Below are positions 35,487 through 42,039 of a stretch of DNA of 64,000 nt, in pieces. Numbering within the stretch: position 1 is the first letter of the stretch; every line of letters starts with the position of its first letter. The position numbers and the translations under genes were made by a program. The DNA lies in assembly GCF_023667495.1 (NCBI RefSeq), contig NZ_JAMOZL010000001.1, positions 310,001-374,000 of the forward strand, written 5' to 3'. Origin of the DNA: Dyadobacter sp. MSC1_007. Its GTDB lineage: Bacteria > Bacteroidota > Bacteroidia > Cytophagales > Spirosomataceae. The notes beneath the pieces were generated by a model, which saw only the letters and a program-made list of their open reading frames with translations, ran no database searches and had not been told where the DNA came from.

Positions 35487-36731
35487 TCACTCAATCATGC
35501 AAGCACCCACTGTTACATTCGATGTTTCGTCGATCAGGATCGCCGCACCGTTTGCACGGTTTTGCTGATATGGGTCGTATGCAATCGGCTGGGCCGTTCT
35601 CAGAACGATCCTTGCGACGTCGTTCAATTTCAGGCTTTCCACTTCGTCCAGTTTCTCGTATGAATTGATGTCGATCTGGTATTCAATATCGCGTACCGAG
35701 CAGCGTGAACGGGCTGTTCCGTGCTGCAAGATGTATTTGTTACCCGGTTTCAGTGTTTTTTTGTCGTCCATCCAGCAAACAAGCGCCTCGATATCCTGAC
35801 TCACAATCGGCGAATTGTTTACAGAAACAATCGTATCGCCGCGGCTGATGTCGATATCGTCTTCAAGCAATATCGTTACAGACTCAAGAACAGAGGCCTC
35901 TTCGATTTCGTTTCCGCCGAACTCGATTTTAGCGATTTTTGACTCTCTTTCCGAAGGCAAAACTTTGATCAGTTCGCCCTTTTTGAAGCTTCCGCTTTGT
36001 ACCCGGCCGGCATAGCCGCGGTAGTCGTGCAGATCGTCTGTCTGAGGGCGGATCACATATTGTACCGCGAAACGGCCGTCTTCCAGATTCTGATCTTTCA
36101 GCACATTCACTTTTTCAAGAACAGAAAGCAACGTTTCGCCAGTGTACCAGCTCATGCTCTGAGACCTTTCTACGATGTTATCGCCGTTCAATGCGCTTAC
36201 CGGAATGATTGTAAGGTCTTTAATGGAAAGCTTTTCAGCGAGCTCCGTGTAGGATTTTGCTATTTCCAGGAAGGCGTCTTCTGAGTTTCCAACCAGGTCC
36301 ATTTTGTTGATGGCAACGATCACGTGGGGGATACCCAGCATCGAAGCGATCAGCGAGTGGCGGCGTGTTTGCTCCACTACACCGTGGCGTGCATCCACCA
36401 AAATGATCGCCAGGTCCGCATTGGAAGCACCGGTAACCATGTTGCGCGTGTACTGGATGTGGCCGGGAGCATCAATGCTGATGAACTTGCGGTTGGGAGT
36501 TTGGAAATACTTGTAGGCCACGTCGATAGTAATGCCTTGCTCGCGTTCCGAGCGTAGACCGTCCGTCAATAATGCCAGGTCGATTTCGCCTGCATTACGT
36601 GTTTTACTGGCCCTTTCGATGGCTTCCATCTGATCGGCCAGGATATTCTTTGTATCGTAAAGCAGTCGCCCGATCAATGTGCTTTTGCCATCATCGACAG
36701 AACCTGCTGTTATAAATCTTAATAAATCCAC
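35487..36731 (-). CDS. cysN: Sulfate adenylyltransferase subunit 1 (GTPase)
   Basis: A 414-residue EF-Tu-like GTPase subunit of ATP sulfurylase (sulfate + ATP to APS). G1 is AGSVDDGKST (residues 9-18), G2/G3 region EQGITIDVAYKYF and DAPGHIQYTRNM, and NKMDLV is the guanine-specificity motif. Beta-barrel domains follow. There is no fused CysC (APS kinase) domain. It starts with GTG at 36731 (GTGGATTTATTA); no ATG fits better. It follows cysD by 95 bases on the minus strand. Confidence 0.92.
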   Translation of the reverse strand: MDLLRFITAGSVDDGKSTLIGRLLYDTKNILADQMEAIERASKTRNAGEIDLALLTDGLRSEREQGITIDVAYKYFQTPNRKFISIDAPGHIQYTRNMVTGASNADLAIILVDARHGVVEQTRRHSLIASMLGIPHVIVAINKMDLVGNSEDAFLEIAKSYTELAEKLSIKDLTIIPVSALNGDNIVERSQSMSWYTGETLLSVLEKVNVLKDQNLEDGRFAVQYVIRPQTDDLHDYRGYAGRVQSGSFKKGELIKVLPSERESKIAKIEFGGNEIEEASVLESVTILLEDDIDISRGDTIVSVNNSPIVSQDIEALVCWMDDKKTLKPGNKYILQHGTARSRCSVRDIEYQIDINSYEKLDEVESLKLNDVARIVLRTAQPIAYDPYQQNRANGAAILIDETSNVTVGACMIE

Positions 36732-36744
36732 TGGTAATAGTTTA

Positions 36745-36822
36745 AAGTCTATGAGTTGAGAGTCTATGAGTTATAGTTTATGAGTATTTTAAAACTTCAC
36801 TCATAAACTCATGAACTTTGAA
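36745..36822. repeat. Palindromic spacer repeat, TTTATGAGT family, between cysD and cysN
   Basis: Repeated words CTATGAGTT (twice, near 36749 and 36765) and GTTTATGAGT (36776-36785) face ACTCATAAACTCATGAAC (36799-36816), giving a stem of nine perfect pairs (TTTATGAGT with ACTCATAAA) that extends with mismatches. Unrelated in sequence to the neighbouring spacer repeats. Confidence 0.6.
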
Positions 36823-36826
36823 CTCG

Positions 36827-37780
36827 TTAAAAATACCCTCCCTTTTTCCGATCTTCCATTGCAGCCTCGGTTTGCTGGTCGTCGATGCGGGTTTCGCCGC
36901 GTTCGCTGATCCTTGAAATCGTGATTTCTGCGATCACCTCGTCCAATGTCGCTGCGCTGGATTCCACTGCTGCGGTACAGGTCATATCGCCTACCGTACG
37001 GAAACGAACCTGGCGGGTTACGATCTGGTCTTCGGGATCTTTTTCAATCACCGGCGTATTGTTCAGCAGCTTGCCGTCCCGCAGGATCAGTTCACGCTGG
37101 TGAGCGAAATAAATAGAAGGCAGGTCAATCTTTTCTCTTTTCAGGTAAGCCCATACATCGAGCTCCGTCCAGTTGGAAATAGGGAAAACGCGTACGTTTT
37201 CGCCCTTTTGGATGCGTCCGTTGAACAGGTTCCAAAGTTCAGGGCGCTGACGTTTCGGGTCCCATTGGCCGAATTCGTCACGGAATGAAAAGATGCGTTC
37301 TTTCGCACGTGCCTTTTCTTCATCACGGCGCGCGCCGCCTATACAAGCGTCAAATTCAAATTCTTCAATAGTGTCCAGCAAAGTGAAGGTTTGCAGCCAG
37401 TTACGGCTTGCATTTTTGCCTGTTTGTTCTTTAAGGCCCTTCGCTTTAATGGTATCCTCTACATATCTGACGATCAGTTTTGCATTGGTTTTTTCTGCCA
37501 GCGCGTCGCGGTATTCGATCGCCTCAATGAAGTTATGGCCTGTGTCAATATGCACGAGCGGGAAAGGGATTTTTCCGGGAGCAAATGCTTTTTGAGCCAA
37601 ACGAACCAATGTAATAGAGTCTTTTCCTCCTGAAAACAGCAAGGCAGGGCGCTCAAACTGGCCGGCTACTTCACGCATGATGTAAATGGCCTCTGCTTCG
37701 AGCTGATCCAGATAATCCGGAGCTCTGCGTTCACTGATCTCGCGATTAATTTCGGAGGCCTCTTTCACTGAAATTGACAT
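36827..37780 (-). CDS. cysD: Sulfate adenylyltransferase subunit 2
   Basis: A 317-residue ATP-pyrophosphatase-type subunit that adenylates sulfate. PP-loop SGGKDS at residues 50-55, HIDTGHNFIEAIEYRD after it, and SNWTELDVWAYLKREKIDLP. RTVGDMTCTAAVES and the C-terminal RIDDQQTEAAMEDRKKGGYF are characteristic of CysD. Works as a heterodimer with CysN, encoded downstream. Confidence 0.95.
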   Translation of the reverse strand: MSISVKEASEINREISERRAPDYLDQLEAEAIYIMREVAGQFERPALLFSGGKDSITLVRLAQKAFAPGKIPFPLVHIDTGHNFIEAIEYRDALAEKTNAKLIVRYVEDTIKAKGLKEQTGKNASRNWLQTFTLLDTIEEFEFDACIGGARRDEEKARAKERIFSFRDEFGQWDPKRQRPELWNLFNGRIQKGENVRVFPISNWTELDVWAYLKREKIDLPSIYFAHQRELILRDGKLLNNTPVIEKDPEDQIVTRQVRFRTVGDMTCTAAVESSAATLDEVIAEITISRISERGETRIDDQQTEAAMEDRKKGGYF

Positions 37781-37831
37781 ATTTGTAATTATTGTTTTAA
37801 AATGTTTGAATGGCTGTAAGCTTCATGCTCT

Positions 37832-37899
37832 AGGCTATATGCTTTGGGCTGTATGCTGAAACATAACTCGCAGTCATCGCTTAAAGCATATAGCTTAAT
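37832..37899. repeat. Palindromic spacer repeat, GGCTATATGCTTTAAGC family, between cysH and cysD
   Basis: GCTATATGCTTTGGGC (37834-37849) faces GCTTAAAGCATATAGC (37879-37894) with two mismatches. The same family fills the metZ upstream spacer (40628-40725). Confidence 0.7.
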
Positions 37900-37901
37900 G
37901 C

Positions 37902-38603
37902 CTATTTCGCATGCAACCCGCATTCCTTTTTCGACTCGTCTTCCCACCACCAGCGACCGGCGCGGAAATCTTCGCCTTCCTGGATCGCACGTGTACATGG
38001 CGCGCAACCGATGCTTACAAACCCTTTGTCGTGCAGCGGATTGTAAGGTATGCCATTCGATTTCACATAAGTTTTTACCTCATCAAACGACCAGTGAAGG
38101 ATTGGGTGAAATTTCACCAGCTGGTGCGCCTCGTCCCATTCCAGCTTAGGCATATCATGACGATTTCCCGATTGCTCTGCCCGGATACCTGTTACCCAGA
38201 TTTTCGCACCTTTCAATGCACGGTTCAATGGCTCAACCTTGCGGATAAAGCAGCATTCTTTCCGGTTTTCAATGGATTCGTAAAAACTAAGCGGGCCTTT
38301 CGTGCTCACCATTTCTTCCACCGCGTTTGTCTGCGGATAATATACTTTGATCTTCGTGTCGTACCGGTTGTTGGTCTTTTGCAGCGTCATGTAGGTCTCT
38401 GCGAAAAGTCGGCCGGTATCCAGCGTGAAGATTGTGATGTTAAGATTATTCTTTAAAATGAAGTCGGTAATAACCTGGTCTTCGTAACCGAGACTGGTTG
38501 AAAAGACAACTTCACCGGGAAACAGATCAGCCAGTATTGCCAGCGATTCCGTTTCACTTTTGCCCTCAATGGCAGCGTGCAAAGACTCTAATGTTTCGTT
38601 CAT
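37902..38603 (-). CDS. cysH: Adenylyl-sulfate (APS) reductase type CysH
   Basis: A 233-residue PAPS/APS reductase family enzyme. SLGYEDQVITDFIL and TLDTGRLFAETY are the nucleotide-binding region; WVTGIRAEQSGNRHDMPKLE is conserved. It carries the [4Fe-4S] ligand set C117-C118 and C200-x2-C203, plus the redox-active cysteine C228 in ECGLH. The iron-sulfur cysteines mark the APS-reducing type, consistent with no APS kinase gene in the operon: the route is sulfate, APS, sulfite, sulfide. Its ATG overlaps the stop of the upstream PIN toxin gene as ATGA (38600-38603). Confidence 0.92.
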   Translation of the reverse strand: MNETLESLHAAIEGKSETESLAILADLFPGEVVFSTSLGYEDQVITDFILKNNLNITIFTLDTGRLFAETYMTLQKTNNRYDTKIKVYYPQTNAVEEMVSTKGPLSFYESIENRKECCFIRKVEPLNRALKGAKIWVTGIRAEQSGNRHDMPKLEWDEAHQLVKFHPILHWSFDEVKTYVKSNGIPYNPLHDKGFVSIGCAPCTRAIQEGEDFRAGRWWWEDESKKECGLHAK

Positions 38604-39058
38604 GGTGTAAATTTTTTCAAATCAAATCGGGCGACATTGAGATAGTGACTATGTAAATGGTCAAAATCTCTGTCCGTGGTAATGAGCGTTGCATTTAATA
38701 CACTCGCGGCAGCTGCAATCCACAAATCATTCTTGCCCATGTTTCTTGCCGAGCAATCCAGTTTCTTACCTTCCAACCTGCCCTGACTGAATGCGTCAAT
38801 TTCGGCATAGCGGTCTATTACTATATTTTCAAGAGTACTCGTGATGAGGATGAATTCTTCGAGTTCATCAATTGCATCCAATCTCTTTATACCCCAACTA
38901 TTTTGAATTCCGATTGATTTCAGCTCTCCAATACAAATCGCCGATGTGAAAATCCGGTGGGGAGCGGTCTCCAATTCAAAATAATCTTGTAAAGTTCTAA
39001 CCAGTGCGTGCTGTCTTAAATAGGCAAGCAATATGTTGGTGTCAAGAAAGAAATTCAT
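38600..39058 (-). CDS. PIN-domain ribonuclease toxin (VapC-like)
   Basis: A 152-residue PIN domain protein. The four acidic metal ligands are in place: D6 (FLDTNILLAYL), E45 (IGELKS), D111 (KNDLWIAAAA) and D129/D131 (TTDRDFDHL). Proteins of this type cleave RNA and are held in check by a small antitoxin. The upstream gene overlaps it by ATGA and encodes a UPF0175-like protein, the expected antitoxin. Both lie inside the sulfur operon, between metZ and cysH; the overlap with cysH suggests the toxin is translated from the same message. Confidence 0.85.
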   Translation of the reverse strand: MNFFLDTNILLAYLRQHALVRTLQDYFELETAPHRIFTSAICIGELKSIGIQNSWGIKRLDAIDELEEFILITSTLENIVIDRYAEIDAFSQGRLEGKKLDCSARNMGKNDLWIAAAASVLNATLITTDRDFDHLHSHYLNVARFDLKKFTP

Positions 39059-39399
39059 TTAGTCAACTGAGAAAGCAGAAGCTCCAAAGGTTCCTGAATG
39101 TCCAGTTTCTCTATCAATTTATTCAGTTTATCTCTATCTAGTCCCTTATAGTTATGCTGCGCTTTCAAATCCTCTAACCATTCTTCGTTAGAATTATATT
39201 TTTTAGTAGGTTTTATAAATTTTCTTAACGGACCATTATCAGGTAAAACAGCAAGTAGGAACTCGTTAAGTGGCATACCTGCCAAATCAGCTCCCTGTCT
39301 CTCGGTAAGTACCCCTTTGGAATAAAGCTGTCCTGCAATAGAAAGTAGCATTTCCTCCTTTTCAAATTTCTCCGGTATTTCAATTGTCAACGTGTGCAT
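39055..39399 (-). CDS. UPF0175-like antitoxin of the PIN toxin
   Basis: A 114-residue protein starting MHTLTIEIPEKFEKEEMLLS, with a middle LYSKGVLTERQGADLAGMPL that matches the UPF0175/COG2886 pattern (an HTH-like DNA-binding segment in antitoxins paired with PIN toxins). The C-terminal half (LRKFIKPTKKYNSNEEWLED) is lysine-rich and helical, suitable for toxin binding. Its stop overlaps the PIN gene start by ATGA. It starts 26 bases after the metZ stop. Confidence 0.72.
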   Translation of the reverse strand: MHTLTIEIPEKFEKEEMLLSIAGQLYSKGVLTERQGADLAGMPLNEFLLAVLPDNGPLRKFIKPTKKYNSNEEWLEDLKAQHNYKGLDRDKLNKLIEKLDIQEPLELLLSQLTK

Positions 39400-39425
39400 A
39401 TATAGTTGTGTTTAAATGAAAATGC

Positions 39426-40613
39426 TTACTCTAATATATCACTTTTCACCGACACCTCTACGGCGTTTGTGAAATCCTCGATCAGGTCTTCGATGTCTTC
39501 CAATCCTACTGAAATGCGGATCAAACCTTCTGTAATGCCTAATGCCGCTTTTTCTTCGGGCTTCAATCTGGCGTGGGTGGTTGTATTTGGGTTCGTTACG
39601 ATCGTCCGGGTATCGCCCAGGTTCGACGAAAGTGATGCAATTTCCAATGCATCCATGAATGCAGCCACACGTTCAAAACCACCTTCCAGTTCGATCGTCA
39701 CGATCGCACCACCAGCTTTCATCTGCTGTTTGGCAAGATGATTCTGTGGATGTGATTCAAGGAATGGATATTTAACTGATTTTACGTCCGGGTGTTTTTC
39801 CAGCGCAGTAGCCAGTGCCAGTGCGTTGGAAGAATGTTTCTCCATTCTCAGATTAAGCGTTTCAAGACTTTTGCTCAAAACCCATGCATTGAATGGCGAC
39901 ATCGATGGCCCCGTCTGACGACAGAAAAACCGTAACTCTTTGATATATTCTTTTTTACCCACAACCACACCACCCAACACGCGTCCCTGGCCATCCATGA
40001 ACTTCGTAGCTGAATGCAAAACAAGGTCGGCGCCGTACTCAGCAGGTGTTTGCAATGCAGGCGAAGCAAAGCAGTTGTCTACGTTGAAAATGATATTGTG
40101 TTTTTTGCAAATACGACCGATCATCGCCAGGTCTACCAGGTCCAATCCGGGATTGGAAGGTGTTTCGAGGTAGATCATTCGGGTATTAGGTTGCACGGCC
40201 GCTTCCCAGTCCGCTTCGCTGGCGTCTGCATCCAGGTAAGTATGCGTAATGCCCCATTTGCTGAGGATCTGCGTAATCACCTGATGCGCCGAACCGAACA
40301 ATGCACGGCAAGCCAGAATGTGGTCACCCGTTTTTAGCAACGCCGCCATGCTCGCGAAAACCGCCGCCATACCCGTCGCAGTAGCCACGCCATCCTCACA
40401 ATCTTCGAGGATACAAACCTTGTCTACAAACTCCTGCACACTTGGGTTGGAGAACCGGCTGTAAATGTTGCCTTCTTCGGTTTCCTCAAAAAGTGCTTTT
40501 CCCTGCTCCGCACTTTCAAAAGTGAAGCTGCTGGTCAGGAAAAGGGGAGTGGAATGCTCACGATATTTCGTTTTGCCTGTCTGCGTACGGATTGCCTTGG
40601 TTTGTTTTTTCAT
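39426..40613 (-). CDS. metZ: O-succinylhomoserine sulfhydrylase / Cys-Met metabolism PLP enzyme
   Basis: A 395-residue Cys/Met metabolism PLP enzyme. FTFESAEQGKALFEETEEGN and YSRFSNPSVQEF near the start and the lysine K204 in LHSATKFMDGQGR bind PLP; YLETPSNPGLDLVDL is the family motif. The sequence looks most like MetZ (O-succinylhomoserine + sulfide to homocysteine), which fits an operon that ends in sulfide production. Cystathionine gamma-synthase is the alternative. Confidence 0.85.
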   Translation of the reverse strand: MKKQTKAIRTQTGKTKYREHSTPLFLTSSFTFESAEQGKALFEETEEGNIYSRFSNPSVQEFVDKVCILEDCEDGVATATGMAAVFASMAALLKTGDHILACRALFGSAHQVITQILSKWGITHTYLDADASEADWEAAVQPNTRMIYLETPSNPGLDLVDLAMIGRICKKHNIIFNVDNCFASPALQTPAEYGADLVLHSATKFMDGQGRVLGGVVVGKKEYIKELRFFCRQTGPSMSPFNAWVLSKSLETLNLRMEKHSSNALALATALEKHPDVKSVKYPFLESHPQNHLAKQQMKAGGAIVTIELEGGFERVAAFMDALEIASLSSNLGDTRTIVTNPNTTTHARLKPEEKAALGITEGLIRISVGLEDIEDLIEDFTNAVEVSVKSDILE

Positions 40614-40627
40614 TTTGGAAATGCAAT

Positions 40628-40725
40628 AGGCTGTATGCTTTAAGCTATATGCCTGTTAATATTTATAATAATTCAATTTTTATCCTGTAATCTTCCTGCT
40701 GCCTACCGCTTAAAGCATATAGCCT
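40628..40725. repeat. Palindromic spacer repeat, GGCTATATGCTTTAAGC family, between exporter gene and metZ
   Basis: AGGCTGTATGCTTTAAGC (40628-40645) pairs with GCTTAAAGCATATAGCCT (40708-40725), 17 of 18 positions. The right arm ends nine bases before the stop codon of the TauE/SafE gene (40735). Confidence 0.75.
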
Positions 40726-40734
40726 AAAGCATAT

Positions 40735-41913
40735 TCAAAGCGCACTCACTACCATATAGATAATCCTTAAACTCACAATGACAACGATCGTTCCTACCAT
40801 GATCATCATGGTTTTGATCGGTAACCTGCGTGACAATGTGGCTGCGATGGGTGCGGATACCATACCACCGAGGATGAGCCCGAGGACTACCTGCCAGTGT
40901 GAAAAACCGATGATGCTGATGAATGTAACCGAGCTTGCCAGCGATACGAAAAATTCTGCCAGGTTGACCGACCCGATGGTGTATTTGGGATGCCTGCCTC
41001 TCGCGATCAATGTTGATGTCACGATTGGTCCCCAGCCTCCGCCACCAATAGAATCCAGCGTCCCGCCTGCCATCGCCAGCCAGCCGATTTTCGTGATCGG
41101 CTTCTTTTCAACTCGTTTCTTTAACGCTTTCTGAATGATAAGAATTCCCAGTATCAGCGTATAAACTGCCACTATCGGCTTAATTACATAGATATATTGT
41201 TCCAGGTTTGAAAGCAAGTAAGCGCCGGTAATGGCACCCAGCACGCCGGGGAACAGGATTTTCTTAAATAGCTTACTGTTAACATTGCCGAACTTCAAAT
41301 GCATGTAGCCCGAAACCCCACTCGTGAAGATCTCCGAAGTGTGAACGCTGGCACTCACCGCAGAAGGAGGAACACCAAGCGTCAGTAGAAAAGTAGCTGC
41401 CGTTACCCCATATGCCATGCCCAGCGCGCCGTCGATCATTTGCGCGACAAAGCCACCCAGCACATAATAGAAGAAATTCTCATTCAGTTCGAGGTCATTC
41501 CAGAGAACCGTGAGGCGGTCGTAGGTGAAAAATGTGAAAATGAGATGACCAATGACCATCAACGCAATGGCCGAAAAGACATTGACGGCAATTTCGGTAC
41601 GACTTCTTTTGCGTACCGTGGCTGCCCAAAGCTTTTGCTGAATGGTTTCCCAGGTCAGCGGAGTTTTTGTATTATTCTTGGAAACATATCCGGAAGGCGT
41701 AGCGCTGGGATCGACCGGAAATGCAGGCTGAAAAGGCAGATCCGACTCTTCGGGCAGGTCGCGCAAATAAACCACCTGACCTTTTTCACGGGCAAGCGCA
41801 GCTAAACGCCGATCTTCCTCAGGATCACCACTCGCAATATATGCTACGTGAAGAGATTCCCAGTTCGTTTCGCTTGGTTCAGTTGAGGGTTTAAAATCCG
41901 CCGCTTCCTTCAA
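40735..41913 (-). CDS. TauE/SafE (TSUP) sulfite exporter with a truncated siroheme-synthase N-terminal relic
   Basis: A 392-residue protein. From about residue 110 it is a TSUP membrane transporter with the usual eight or so helices (GGFVAQMIDGALGMAYGVTA, SASVHTSEIFTSGVSGYMHL, GGTLDSIGGGGWGPIVTSTL), as in sulfite/sulfonate exporters of sulfur operons. The soluble N-terminus (residues 20-65: HVAYIASGDPEEDRRLAALA, then REKGQVVYLRDLPEESDLPF) aligns with the second half of the CysG/Met8 precorrin-2 dehydrogenase Rossmann domain but lacks the nucleotide-binding GGGxVAxRK motif. A stop codon lies two codons upstream of the only start, TTG at 41913, so nothing further can be added. The first gene of the operon. 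Confidence 0.82.
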   Translation of the reverse strand: MKEAADFKPSTEPSETNWESLHVAYIASGDPEEDRRLAALAREKGQVVYLRDLPEESDLPFQPAFPVDPSATPSGYVSKNNTKTPLTWETIQQKLWAATVRKRSRTEIAVNVFSAIALMVIGHLIFTFFTYDRLTVLWNDLELNENFFYYVLGGFVAQMIDGALGMAYGVTAATFLLTLGVPPSAVSASVHTSEIFTSGVSGYMHLKFGNVNSKLFKKILFPGVLGAITGAYLLSNLEQYIYVIKPIVAVYTLILGILIIQKALKKRVEKKPITKIGWLAMAGGTLDSIGGGGWGPIVTSTLIARGRHPKYTIGSVNLAEFFVSLASSVTFISIIGFSHWQVVLGLILGGMVSAPIAATLSRRLPIKTMMIMVGTIVVIVSLRIIYMVVSAL

Positions 41914-41915
41914 AG

Positions 41916-41940
41916 TCTATGTAGTATACTATTATTGTAG
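41916..41940. promoter_or_regulatory. Operator-like palindrome upstream of the sulfur operon
   Basis: A perfect 10-base palindrome TAGTATACTA (41922-41931) is flanked by TCTA (41916-41919) and TGTAGA-type ends. It lies 3-27 bases upstream of the TTG start of the first gene, where a regulator of the operon (for example Rrf2-type) could bind. No regulator gene is nearby. Confidence 0.35.
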
Positions 41941-41956
41941 AGTAAACTTCCAACAA

Positions 41957-41980
41957 AATAGCAAACAAATGTTTGCTATT
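41957..41980 (-). terminator. Inverted repeat between the FAD oxidoreductase gene and the sulfur operon
   Basis: AATAGCAAAC (41957-41966) and GTTTGCTATT (41971-41980) are perfect 10-base arms around AAAT. On the minus strand TTTTG follows the stem, so it may end the preceding polysaccharide-locus transcript; it could also be an operator. Confidence 0.45.
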
Positions 41981-42039
41981 CAGGACGGCAAATTTAAGAT
42001 CAAATTATTAGTTTTCAAAGAATAAAGTGGGAAGTCGCA

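Noticed and set aside
35487..36731. CysN appearing short against E. coli CysN (414 versus about 475 residues)
   Set aside because: All GTPase motifs and barrel domains are present; this length is usual for Bacteroidota CysN.
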